Origin: Tetracladium setigerum
Taxonomy: Eukaryota; Ascomycota; Leotiomycetes; Helotiales
Assembly (NCBI GenBank): GCA_031472005.1
Contig: PZJY01000004.1
Coordinates: 3,352,397 to 3,416,396 of the forward strand
Direction of reading: 5' to 3'
DNA: 64,000 bases
Below, piece by piece: positions 33,466 to 44,445 of this stretch (its first letter is position 1; each line of letters starts with the position of its first letter). Made by a program: the position numbers and the translations under genes. The notes under the pieces were generated by a model. That model did no database searches, was not told the origin of the DNA, and was given only the letters and a program-made list of their open reading frames with translations.

Positions 33466-35107
33466 ATGCATTTCTCCATCCACCAATTAAGCCTGTTAAT
33501 CAGCTCCTTGACTCTCACTTCTCTCGTTGAGGCGGTGCCTGGGAAAGATGTTCTCAGATGTCTGAAACTCCACAAAGTACCCTTCGTCGTTGGCAACTCT
33601 CCAAATTGGACAGATTACACAACTCCTCATAACCTACGCTTGGTCTACGAGCCAGCCGTGATCACGATCCCAGAGACAGCTCAGCACGTCAGTGCGTCTG
33701 TAAAATGCGCGACGGCGGCAAGGCTCAAGGTGCAGCCAAAGGGAGGTGGACATTCTTACGCGAGTTATTCGAGCGGAGGGAGGGATGGCAGTTTGATTGT
33801 TGATATGGAAAGATTCGATTTGGTGGATGTTGATCGGTGTAAGTTAGGTCCAACAAGATGTGTAGCTAATTACAGGGAACTAATGTAGAATCTAGCTACT
33901 TTCATTGCCAAGATTGGCGCTGGACAAAGACTTGGTAATGTGGCAACCGAGTTATACAATCAAGGGCAACGCGCACTTCCGCATGGTGTTTGTCCAGGTG
34001 TTGGTATCGCTGGACACGCATTACACGGCGGGTGGGGATTTGCTGCTAGATACTGGGGATATGCTCTCGACACAATCGTAGGCCTGGATGTTGTTCTTGG
34101 TATGTCCTATTCCGTCTTTGAGGGATATGTCACTGATCATTGAATCAGCAAATGGTAGACAAGTCTACACTTCACCTACCCGCAATCCTGACCTCTTCTG
34201 GGCCATGAGAGGCGCAGGAGAAAGCTTCGGCATCGCCACCTATCTTTACGTACAAACCCAGCCCGCACCACCTTCAACGGTTCTCTTCTCCGCGAACTTA
34301 TCCGCGTCAATGACAGATGTTGAAACCCTCACATCAGGCTTTGAGCGTGTTCAAGACCTTGTTATCACATCACCGCTCATCACACCGAACATGACATTTG
34401 GTTTTAACACCGACGCCCGAGGAACTCTCTTACTCAGCGGCGCATGCATCGGTTGCAACGTTGTCACATTCAACAATACCGTCCTACCAGCTCTCCTATC
34501 GGGCTTCAGGAACAGTACACGGATCGTGCAAACGGTTGGCTGGCTTCAAGGCCTTGCTCTAGTCGCCAGCCAGCTGGGAACACCCTTAGAACAGCCGCTC
34601 GGCCATGAATACAACGTCCGTTCCACATTCTACGTCAAATCCCTCATGACGAAGAACGCGCATCCCCTGACCACGACCACCATCCGAAGCTTCTGGTCCT
34701 ATGTCCTTGCAAATCAAGGAGAACCGTTCCGAAGCGTCATCAATCTCTACGGTGGTCCCGGATCAGCCGTTAACATTCCGTCGTCGGATTCAACGTCATT
34801 TTCTCAACGCGATGCCATGTGGGTTTTCGAGAATTTCGGTATCGCAACTGATGGTGCTTTCGATCCGAATACCATCGCTCTCGTGGAAGGGCTTAATGCG
34901 GCGATTGAGGATGCGCAGCCTGATGGTGATTTCTCGGCATATCTGAACTACATTGATCCAGAGTTGGATGCGACGACTGCTGCTAGGCTGTACTATGGGG
35001 TGGAGACGTACAACAAGCTGTTGGAGCTGAAGACGGATCTTGATCCGAAATTCGTGTTCTGGAACCCGCAGGCGGTGGGCAATTCCCTGGCTTTGGACGA
35101 AGAGTAG
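33466..35107 (+). CDS. Secreted FAD-dependent oligosaccharide oxidase (AA7/BBE-like)
   Basis: ATG 33466 gives a signal peptide (MHFSIHQLSLLISSLTLTSL); an in-frame upstream ATG at 33382 would bury it. FAD-binding PCMH domain: the flavin-attaching His is in KGGGHSYASYSSGG and the second attachment Cys is in HGVCPGVGIAGHALHGG. The enzyme therefore has a bicovalent flavin like glucooligosaccharide oxidases. NPDLFWAMRGAGESFGI is another family block and the C-terminus carries the BBE motif (FWNPQAVGNSL). Introns: 33839-33895 (GTAAGT) and about 34100-34148 (GTATGT), both in phase. These enzymes oxidise the reducing ends of oligosaccharides and release H2O2. The neighbouring pectin and glucan enzymes suggest oxidation of wall-derived oligomers, possibly damping plant damage signals; that part is inference. 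Confidence 0.88.
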
Positions 35108-35940
35108 ATTTGATGTCTTTGGGTTTTTTTAGTGGTATACTTGGGCGGGGGTGAAAGTAATCAATTTTTGGTAATCTGAAAGACTTCCCATAGTTGAATT
35201 TTGGACCCCGCAGTTTCACGTTGTGCTTAGGTGAATGATGAGGTCTGAGTAGATATTGTGATTGGTTTGCTAAGGGGCGTGGTATTGCTAGTCAACACCG
35301 ACGCGTATAATACCTTCAATAGCGGCGTGACTTGTATAGCTTTCGCGGTATTATACATTGCTTTAATAATATTATTCATCTCTTTAGCAATATTATTACT
35401 TTCTTAGATAAGGGCAGTTATTATTCTTCTCTCCTTCGTAACGTTTTAAGTAGATTAGTTAATCTCTTATCTTAATATAGTAATCTATTAATCAGCGGTT
35501 AGGGGTTTATTATAAGTTAAAGGCTGTTACTTAAAGCGCTCTTTATATATTATTATTAACGAATTATATTATAAAAAACAGATTACTATTAACTTATTAT
35601 AAGAGTATATATATTCTCCAAAAGGTTGCCCGCTAGAGGGGTTCGCTTATTTATCACTTGCCGCTTCGCTCGCCCTCGAAGCTCCCTCGACTCCCTCCAC
35701 GCTCCCCTGTACTTATCCTCTACTCAGGGGGACAGACCCTCTCTCTTCCGTAGCTTTCAGATCTTTTGCAATATACGACTATCTGCATAGCGCCCCTGAG
35801 CGATCCCTCTGTGCCGGCCGTGGCAGTAGTCGACGTGTTGAAAGATCATCATAGCCAAGCCGAGCCAAAGTATCGAACTGTAATCGTAATTTTCTACCTG
35901 CTTTCGGGGTACTCTACTCTATCGATGATATGCTTGTATT
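35108..35940. other. AT-rich, RIP-like flank of a transposon relic
   Basis: 35290-35620 is strongly AT-rich (TTATTA, TATATAT words) with no open frame. It is followed by an abrupt GC-rich stretch 35625-35760 rich in CTCCCT/CTCGC words. This composition switch beside the transposase relic suggests nested, degraded mobile DNA. Confidence 0.55.
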
Positions 35941-36555
35941 TCACTCAAGATTAGAGCTATTTGGTACCGGTTCTGGGGCCTTGTTACTGTTCTCCAATAG
36001 TAAACGGCTCATCAGAGGCTTACTAATATTCAGTGGCCATAACCCAGTAGCTCTCAACCTGGCCAAGATATTCTCGACTGTAATACTAGCTTCCCGGGCC
36101 TTATAGTAGTAGAGTAAAAAGTTACGCTTACCAATTGGTGCCGAATCGATCAAAGAACCTAAGAGATTAAGCTCTTTTCGGTAGGAAGCCTTGAGAGGAG
36201 AAAAATCAATAAATCCAAGGGTTGTAAGATATGTGACGTATGAGGGGGTAAGAATATAAGATATATGTTGTATTCAAGGCACTTAAACATAAATTCAGTG
36301 GTTTCATAGCTCCCATAGCCGTCCAAGATAAGTAATCGATCCGGTCCATCCCTTGGCGCGGTTTGAGGTATAAACACCTTCTCAAGCCATGGCCTAGGGC
36401 CTCTTGAGTTAATACCCACTTCGTAAGCCGATCCTCTAGTACCTTAGGAAGCCTTTGTAAATATTCGGCTCCATCCTGACGGTTGGTGTGATGCTTAAGT
36501 CGATCTTGTAGTGTTGACCTTGGTATAACCCTACTCTAGAGCAGCATTAGGGCAT
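35941..36555 (-). mobile_element. Fot1/pogo-type DNA transposon relic (DDE transposase, internally deleted)
   Basis: Reading leftwards: IPRSTLQDRLKHH (HTH region), VLEDRLTKWVLTQEA (CENP-B-type HTH), a jump straight to RPWLEKVFIPQTAP, then the DDE core RLLILDGYGSYETTEFMF and FLPPHTSHILQPLDL, and ending APIGKRNFLLYYYKARE. These are signatures of fungal Fot1/pogo transposases, normally about 500-550 residues. The stretch between the second HTH and the catalytic core is missing, and at least two frame breaks occur. No terminal inverted repeats were found by eye. Inactive fossil. Confidence 0.8.
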
Positions 36556-37294
36556 TACTTGCCATTTTCGATCTTATTGAGACCGCGCATTACATCGTAT
36601 GTATTATATCAATTTTCCATAATGATTGTAATGTATAGTCCAAGTTTCAAGAGAATTGATGCAGAATTGCAAAAGTTATTAATTTTCTAAGTTGAGGTGT
36701 AGTGATGGCGGTGGATTTTGGTGGGGTGGCCGGAAGGGGGAGGGAGTGTGGACTTACCGTGTTATATATATATATTATAGGATCTACCTCTTTACCCCTT
36801 TTATCCATTATCCTTATCATCGAAGATACCAGCCTTTGGAGGGGTCGAGCCATGGCTTCCAGCTATCGGTTCTTGGACCTCCTCATGAATCAGTAGTCAG
36901 ACAGATTTATATTGCCAACAGTAGGGGCAGAAGAAAACCCGAAGACATAGTCGAAGTGATTCCTGGTGAAGTGCTACACGAGAAGGGCAAATCTTGTATA
37001 GTAGAGACGAAAAGATGCTGCATGGGAGTATGGGTGAGTGAGCGTGAGAAATTTAGTTTATGACTATGCACACGCCGGCATCCAACTAGGAGACTTTGAG
37101 AGCAATAACTTTTTGAGATCCAAATTCCGAATTAAAGTATATTTTTGAAACCATAAATATACCTAATACCTATTCCTAACAATATTCTCTGATTTTACCA
37201 CCAAATGGTCTTGACACAGTGGCAGCAACCATCTGCGCTTCCCCCGGCTTCAGTATCCCTCCGCTGTAGGAAACTACTGTCCGAATAGAAAGCT
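36556..37294. other. Intergenic, nothing recognised
   Basis: AT-rich patch at 36600-36780 containing a (TA)n run near 36765-36775. The remainder has no motif-bearing ORF. Confidence 0.55.
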
Positions 37295-38640
37295 TTAGAA
37301 AGTCAATTTAGCACCAGCTTGGCCTGGGACGGTCGAAGCGACGCTGTTGAGGGACAAGAGGGAGTATGAATAGGGAGGGAAGCTGGCGGTGAGGGATCCA
37401 GCAGGCGCAGTGTTGTTAGCCCCTCCAAGGTCGTTGTTGATAGAGGTGATGTATCTACATGTATATTAATCATCAGTCAAATATTTCTGTTATACTAGCC
37501 GTGCCTCCTTTGGGGAAATAAAGAAACAGATTTAACCATACCCGACGGTTGGAGAGTCAACACTTTCCAGTGGTGCAGTGACGTTCTTGAAGACGTTATT
37601 CTGGGCGAGGACTTGAGCACCCATGCGTGAGTTGATTGCAGTATCGAGGCTATATCGTATGTCAAATGGTTGGTTCATTACAAATTCTGCCCTTTCCAAT
37701 ACCGGCAACAGACGCAAGAGGAGTCCAGACTCACTTCTCATAGTAACTATTGTAAACGTGTGCCGTTCCAAATCTGATAGACGGAGCGCGAGAGCCAATA
37801 TCCTTCCAGTAGTTGTTGGCATAGGTGATGCGTAGGTGTCCTTTGTCTTCTGCTCCGTTCTTGTCGCTGTGGCCAATCAAGGAGGTCTTCCAGTGGTTGT
37901 GGAAGTAGGTACTGTTTTCGTAGAAATATTAGTGAAACGGTGGTTAACGATAAACTTGTGGTGGTTTTCTGCACATACTAGGAGATAGTGAGGAAGTCAG
38001 AGGCATGAGAGGCATCGATCAAGCCGTCGTAGTAGTCCTTGTCATCGGTGGCTCCGGAGTAGAACTCGCAATGATCAACCCAGACGTTGGTGCTTGCCTG
38101 AGAGATCATTAGTTTATTTTGCAGTCATCGTAAAAACTTGATTTCATACATCGATTTTTATCCCATCACCGTTCGAAGCAAGCACAGACGAGGAGATAAT
38201 GTTTCGAACAATAACATTGCTCTGTCTGCGGATGTAAAGACCCACGCCATTGAAACCTGCTCCGGGCAATCCAATGACGGATTTGTTGCTTCCAACGCGG
38301 ACGCCTACAGAGCCGGAAATGACTCCTTTGACAACCACGATCACTGGGGATGTATTCTTCTCATCAACTGCGGCAGTGAATTGTGCGAGGGTAGAGACGG
38401 TGGTGGTAGTTCCGCCCTTTCCGCCCGTCGTCCTAGATTTACTCGATAAGCTACAGCTATTACGATATCGCCACATGTGAGAACAAACCCGCCATTAGTG
38501 CTCGCATAACCCAGAGTTGCCGCATCAGTAAGAGCTGCCCGCTTAGCTAAGTGAACTGGCTCTTCTGCACGTTCCACAGTTGGAGTAGGAGACGCAGCTG
38601 CTACCGAGAATAGCAAAGAGAGAATGAAGGAAGGCTTCAT
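37295..38640 (-). CDS. Secreted pectate lyase, PL1 family
   Basis: Signal peptide MKPSFILSLLFSVAAASPTP, then GYASTNGG, joined by an intron (about 38449-38489) to TTGGKGGTTTTVSTLAQFT, the usual PL1 N-terminus. Further family blocks are VIVVVKGVISG, SNKSVIGLPGAGFNGVGL, NVWVDHCEFYS (the vWiDH signature with Ca-binding acidic residues), TSLIGHSDKNG, HLRITYANNYW and NSRMGAQVLAQNNVF. The end ...TVPGQAGAKLTF is followed by TAA at 37295-37297. Four or more short introns interrupt the gene in phase. The enzyme cleaves de-esterified polygalacturonan by beta-elimination in the extracellular space, producing the unsaturated ends that a GH105-like enzyme (4037-7761) would remove. Confidence 0.9.
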
Positions 38641-40434
38641 GTTGTCTGTTTGAACGATAAAATTGGCTTGAGAAGAGATGTACACCGAAAGAAAGGTAGA
38701 TCCTAGTGAAAAGATTGGCCAAGTCACTGGCTGGTGGAAAACTCCCTCATCTTTATAACTTCCCACCACGTGCCTCATTCAAACATCATCTGGCAGTGTC
38801 TTCGTCACTACATTGAACGATCAAGTGAGAAGACCGGAAAAGCCTGGAGCCTTGCAAAGGGTGTAATATATTTCGTACATGCCTTCATATAAACGAAGTA
38901 AAGATTGTGCGCGAATCAAATGATGCGTATTGCTCTGCTCTGGTTTCAGTCCAGTAATGTGGATGGGTGAACAATTTAAATAACCCTTGCAACCAGGGAA
39001 CAAAGCTTAGCAAGCTTAAATACTACACAAAAAGCTTAGCAACCTGGCGAACTCGGCAGCGATATCCGGGAAATTCGGCGGCAGCAATACAAAAAGCTGT
39101 ACAAGTTGCGTGAGGAGCCAACAAGCATTTTTCCTCCAGTGAGACATAACAAGCTCAGGCATTTCGCAAGCCACTCATCCAATCACCCAATCACCCAAGC
39201 TATCGCACAAATTCTTTGGGAAATAACACCACACAGGTACTGCGCAGCATGGTGATTCCCCGGTACCCATAGTTAAAGTAACTTTCGCACTCTGGTCGCT
39301 CAAAACTTTTTTCCGTGTGCAAGGCTCAGGGCAAACTTCATCAGAATGCGGAGTGGCGGGGCCCAGACGTGAACTGACGTCGGCAATCGTCCGAGAATTT
39401 CAATGCGAAAATGGCCATGACTTTGGAGGACTTTGAATGATGCTATCTTCGGATTTGCAAACGTTGACTACATGAATGCGAATCTCCTAGTTGCCTTTTA
39501 CGAGAACAAGAGCTGGCATCTGACTGTGCATAACGTACGAGCATTTGAATCCTTCAAAAGTAGTGGCCATACCTTCCAAAGATGAAGTGAGAATAAAAAA
39601 GCGCTTTGAATTATTTGTTATTGACCTCCTGGAAGCCGATACGGGCGTATCCTGACCACGCGTTCGGACTGTTTAGAGGTACAATATGTTCTCTACAAAT
39701 GCAAACTTGCGGAAAGTCCATGAATAAAACAGGACGAGCACGCGAAATCGCAAAGTCTCTCCGTCTCTTTTCATCCGAATGATCCATCCCCCGCATGGAG
39801 CTTTGGCTCGGGGTACCTCCGATGTACCCCAGCTTCTCCGCTCCGGCTGTTGAGAATCCCATTAATTTGAGTTCATTTCTCAAATACGAAGTCGACGTAC
39901 TTCTAGAAGAAGAAGAATAGAATCAGCCTGAAATCATTATTTGGAAGGACTAAGTGGGTACGTAATAAACTACGTCGAAAGATTAAAGTGCTCATTTCTA
40001 TCTAGGGAGATTGGAGGGGCGAAGCATTAGCCAAGACAGGTGGAGCCCGCCTTCAAAGCTTCTCTTGTCTTGGCTTCCATTTGCCTGACAGCTCCACACT
40101 TAATATATTTAGTATATGCTACGTTAGTAGCTTTCCGAGTCATCCAAAGTTTATGTATCAGAGAAGATAGAAGGGTTACGAATTTACCAAATTAGTCTGT
40201 CGATTAGTCATTTTGAGACCACAAAGATCAACATGGGGTCAAGACGTTTAGAGATGTCAATGCCTCCTTTTCCGACTTATATCCTCCAAGTCCACATTTG
40301 TTTTCCGGGAGGGGAAAGCCATCGACATATTACTATAAAACTGTCAACTTTCCGCTCCTTTTTCAAAGCCGCATCTGTTTTGATTTCTCAGGTTTTGACT
40401 TCTCATCCATCGTTGATTCTTCACCTCACCCACC
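38641..40434. other. Shared upstream region of the PL1 and GH28 genes
   Basis: The two pectinase genes are divergently arranged, separated by about 1.8 kb. No further gene was recognised. A 90-residue antisense ORF at 39611-39883 lacks motifs. A small direct CAATCACC repeat occurs near 39180-39200. No CGGCGGAG motif is present here. Confidence 0.55.
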
Positions 40435-41800
40435 ATGCACAAGCAGACTCTTCAAAGCGTTGTCTGGTCGCTCCTCGTAGCCAAGTCAGTTGCCGCCCCA
40501 GCAGCATCATGCACCGCAACTGCTTTTGCTCAAGTGGCCACGGCTGTAGCCGGGTGTACAGAAATAATCTTGAACAATATCGCTGTACCGGCTGGTAAAC
40601 AGCTTGACTTAACCGCGGTCAAACCTAGTACCACCGTAACATTCAAAGGAACAACAGTAAGAATGTTCAAAAGCATATGAATTTGACTGACACTATCGTA
40701 GACATTCGGCTTCCAAGCTTGGACAAGCCCGTTGATCTTGATCGGCGGAACTGACTTTCACATTACTGGGGCATCCGGAGCAATCATTGATGGAAATGGT
40801 CCTGAATGGTGGGACGGACAAGGTGATAATGGTGTTAAAAAGTATGTTATTGTCCTATCTTCAGAACTGTTACTAATAATATAGGCCAAATCATTTCATC
40901 CAAGTCAAAGCTGCAGGAACTCGTGCATTGATAGACAATCTTTTCATCAAAAATTATCCAGCACACTGTTTCACGCTTGGAGGAACGAATCTAATCGTCA
41001 AAAATGTTAAGCTAGACAATACTGCTGGTAATGCACCTAATAGCCTGTCAGGAGGAAAGCCCGCTGCCCATAAGTATGTTCAAACCCCTCCTAAGAATGT
41101 AATTGTCTGACAATCAAAAGCACGGACGGATTCAACGTCAAGGCGCAAAATGTATTTCAAAATCATCTCGTCATCTATCTATCACTAAATTGTCATAGCT
41201 TCTTCTCCAGGATATTACCGTTCTTAATCAAGATGATTGTGTTGCAGTGACCAATGGTGCTGGTAATGTCACAGTCAGACGTGCAATCTGCGACGGATCT
41301 CACGGACTCTCCATCGGTAGTGTTGGAAGTAAGCAACCTCGCTATTATGTTGAGACTGTTCTAATCAGCTTTAGGCGACACCACAATCAAAGACGTATTT
41401 TTCTATGACAGTATTGTGCAAAACGGTGAAAATGGCCTTCGGATCAAGACTGTCTCTGGAGCAACAAATAGTTTGGTACAAAACATTCTATACCAAAACA
41501 TTTCATTGTCTGGTATCACCAAATACGGAATTGTAAGAGATCAAACCACAACAGGTTTCATAGCTAACTGTCAAACAGGTCGTCGAGCAGGATTATCTCA
41601 ATGGTGGGCCGAATGGTATTGCCACAAACGGCGTCAAGATTCAAGACGTTCACTTCAAACAGATTACTGGCACTGTCAAGTCTAGTGCCAAGGACTATTA
41701 TATTCTCTGTGGTACTGGTAGCTGCTCTGACATTACGTTTACTGGTGTAAAAGTTACCGGCGGGAAAAACGATACATGCAATTTTGGCAATCTTTGCTAG
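40435..41800 (+). CDS. Secreted endopolygalacturonase, GH28
   Basis: Signal peptide MHKQTLQSVVWSLLVAKSVAAPAA, then CTATAFAQVATAVAGC. GH28 catalytic signatures appear in order across exons: HNTDGFNVK, NQDDCVAVTNG, CDGSHGLSIGSVG and LRIKTVSGA. These carry the three catalytic Asp residues, the His and the Arg-Lys pair. The C-terminus is CSDITFTGVKVTGG...CNFGNLC with TAG at 41798-41800. About seven short introns are all in phase, for example the one that opens GTAAGAG after KYGI at 41533. The protein is a parallel beta-helix that hydrolyses internal alpha-1,4-galacturonan bonds in pectin outside the cell. Intact. Confidence 0.93.
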
Positions 41801-42615
41801 ACATGTACATTAAAGTCAGCAAAATGAACCACTTCTTGAGTTGGTTGAGAGAATATGCTGGGTAAAATTAAAGTCACTTTCTTCCCTCCAGTACTTTCAC
41901 TGTCAAATTCCGGGGCCTCCAACCCGCCGCATATCAATTGAATGCAGCTTTGTCATTAATTGAAACACTCACTTAAAGAGTACGCTCTATTTGAATACTC
42001 AAATCGGACCAACACCTTTCTAGAATGCTTTAGGCTTGCTCAAAATAAACGCTTTGTGTAACGTTGTGATGCGAATCAGGTCACGGAAGTTCAGGAGAAG
42101 TTGTGTCAGGCCTGGGACCTAGTATAGATAGGTTTCGGAGGTCTGTAAATATGTAAGGGCTTTACTCTTATATCCTGAGTTTCTTCCCCTTTATCTTTTT
42201 ATATTCTTCGTAGCAGTTCTATAAGACTCCGCTTCGCCCCCTACACCTAAAGGCATATAAATTCAACATTCTTCAATACAATCCTATTTTGAACGAACAC
42301 ACGAAATCGAATAGGTTTCAATTTCCGCTCCTGCGAGGACCCATTTGGATATTAAAATGTAATGTGCCCTTCTAGAGCTGTATATGGTTCCTGGCGACGC
42401 ATCAAGATTTATAGTCATGTTTCCCCTTTGGACAAATGCAGGGCATAAATCACGTGACATGGCCCGAGTTTCCGCTTCTTGGGCGGGTGGTCTGAGTGGA
42501 GCGCCCTAGATCCATGAGAGGATCTTAGGATCTCCCTCAGACCCCCATGTCACAGCCCGGCTGATGCCTGGTCATGTGACATGCGTGATATATATCATGT
42601 GACCTCATACTGCCC
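41801..42615. other. Intergenic, nothing recognised
   Basis: No motif-bearing ORF or RNA gene. Repeated CACGTGAC/CATGTGAC words occur at about 42445-42600, possible bHLH-type (E-box) sites but without an obvious target gene. Confidence 0.45.
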
Positions 42616-43328
42616 TTGAGGCTTGGCACCCAGTATTGTACCGATAAGTGGTCGCAGAATGATACCTATACCGGCATATATCTTAACATTGAAGAAAGTG
42701 AAAAGACGGTCAAGTTGAGGATCAATGCCATTTTTCGCATCACCACCTCACCTGGACACCCACAGCCAGCTAGACCCACCGATAGTGATGCTGTCGACGA
42801 GGTCCTGGAAGATATGGAGAGATTTCAGAGGTATGCAGATGATGCATCTTCATGCGGTGGCTCTGATACCGGTGACAGAGAGACGCACATTGCCGGCCAT
42901 AATAGACGATGGGCCCCAACGTCGTCTCCAAACTCAACAGCAAAAACACGAGCGACAATCCTTTAATGGAGGAACCACCATTCCCGTCCCGCCTCTACTA
43001 CGTCCCAATGCCAGCAGTGTACCACAAACTCAAGCAGGTCTTGATGGGCTGTAATGTGGTTGGCCTACAACACGACAACTGGCTAGAGGGGTTGACTCAG
43101 AGCCAACTGACGAACGCTTTCGCAAAGCTCACGATTTCCCAGAGAAGAGAGTTGCAACTCATCCTCCAAGCAGTACCAGCAGACATTTTAGTAATGCAAG
43201 GAGCGGTAGGGTCGGGCAAGACGTTCTGTGAGATGATGCTCACACTTCTCCTGGCATTTTTCATCATAGAGAAGAATAAGAGCTTGAGGGTGGTGAGTTT
43301 CATGTCATCAGGCGGTGTACATGAATAA
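42616..43328 (+). pseudogene. Helicase-like P-loop NTPase relic
   Basis: An ORF from about 42909 contains the block LTISQRRELQLILQAVPADI followed by a Walker A motif, VMQGAVGSGKTFCEMMLTLL, the arrangement of superfamily-1 (DNA2/NAM7-like) helicases. It stops at 43328 shortly after Walker A, so all later helicase motifs are missing. Upstream frames (42616-42966, 42725-43054) overlap and appear to be broken parts of the same ancestral protein. The order of fragments cannot be resolved by eye. Remnant only. Confidence 0.5.
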
Positions 43329-44445
43329 TTAGAATGATCTGCTTTTTTAGACTATACTACGTTTGACAGTACCGTAATTATCTTCAGCCGGTTAGTGAAT
43401 CCATAGACTCGAGGTTTGAACTTCAAGTTCAGCTCGACAATCACCGCTTATTAGATACTTAAAAATAATCCTTGAGTTACTCTAGATTTAGAATGCCACA
43501 ATAAATAATACCGAGAAGAAAGTTATGAAGCTTACCAACCTCGGAAGGTTATGTCTTGAAGTTTGAGACTGAAGATAGGACAACGTAACGTTATAATAAA
43601 AAATTAGGAGCCAAAGCTTCACTGAAACTAATAAGGGCGCATAGCTTGGTATTAGAGCCCATGAAATTTGTATCTTTATTCATTAACCTCTGCCAGGAAA
43701 GTGAGCATATCATATTAGCACTTCCGTCTTCATTGATCGGCGGAATCCATAGAAATCAGAGGACTTTGGTTTGATTCTAAATGCGCCCAGCATTTTCTTT
43801 CCTTTTTTCCTGTCCTTTTTTTCTTTTTATTAACTTTTTTTTCATTACCATTTTGTTCGTACTTACTCTTTTATCGTCTTTCCCCGGTAAGCAACCCTCG
43901 CTATTGGCAAATGTGGCCGGAGTAACGTCTATCAGGAAATTCAAATCTTCTGCATCGAGACCTCCTATTTTGGCATCAAGATAATTGCATTGTCTCTCAT
44001 TACAGAATGGCTATGTGGAAGACCTCAAATAGTTGTGGATTTCAAAGTGTGTTGAATTTAGGTGTTCATGAGTGTTGACGCTGAGAAGAAGTTGTCTTCA
44101 TAAGAGAGAATTTGGCGAAGTCACCCCTGTATACCGTTTTTTGTCCAGGTTCTTTGGGTAAAGCGCATGCGAGCATACATCGATGCAAATCCTCTTCCCG
44201 GCAATCGAACGGATTCCGAAGCAGCTAAGATTACTGTTGAGACAGACTAAGAGGACGAACTCAAGAGTGGGGGAGATTAAAGAATCACGAGACGTTGAGA
44301 CGAGAAGATTTTTGTAATTTATCTTCTAGCCCAGATGTCTTCAGTCGTCAAAAAGAAAAATCCATGTAGCGTTCTATATCTACATATTTTTACTATTGAA
44401 AGTAGTAATACATTCTCTCAATTCGTCCTACTTATACAAAGATCT
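43329..44445. other. Gene-free AT-rich stretch
   Basis: AT-rich with a T-rich run near 43795-43850. The small hydrophobic ORF there (43781-43984) is a translation of low-complexity DNA. The right end is the 3' flank of GH55. Confidence 0.55.

Noticed and set aside
39611..39883. 90-residue antisense ORF between the pectinase genes
   Set aside because: No domain, no intron signals and ordinary intergenic composition.
42616..43328. Helicase relic as part of a giant mobile element (Starship-like)
   Set aside because: No tyrosine-recombinase captain gene or cargo boundary is visible; only one truncated P-loop fragment.
43781..43984. Small hydrophobic ORF resembling a membrane peptide
   Set aside because: It translates a T-rich low-complexity run; no start context or conserved feature.
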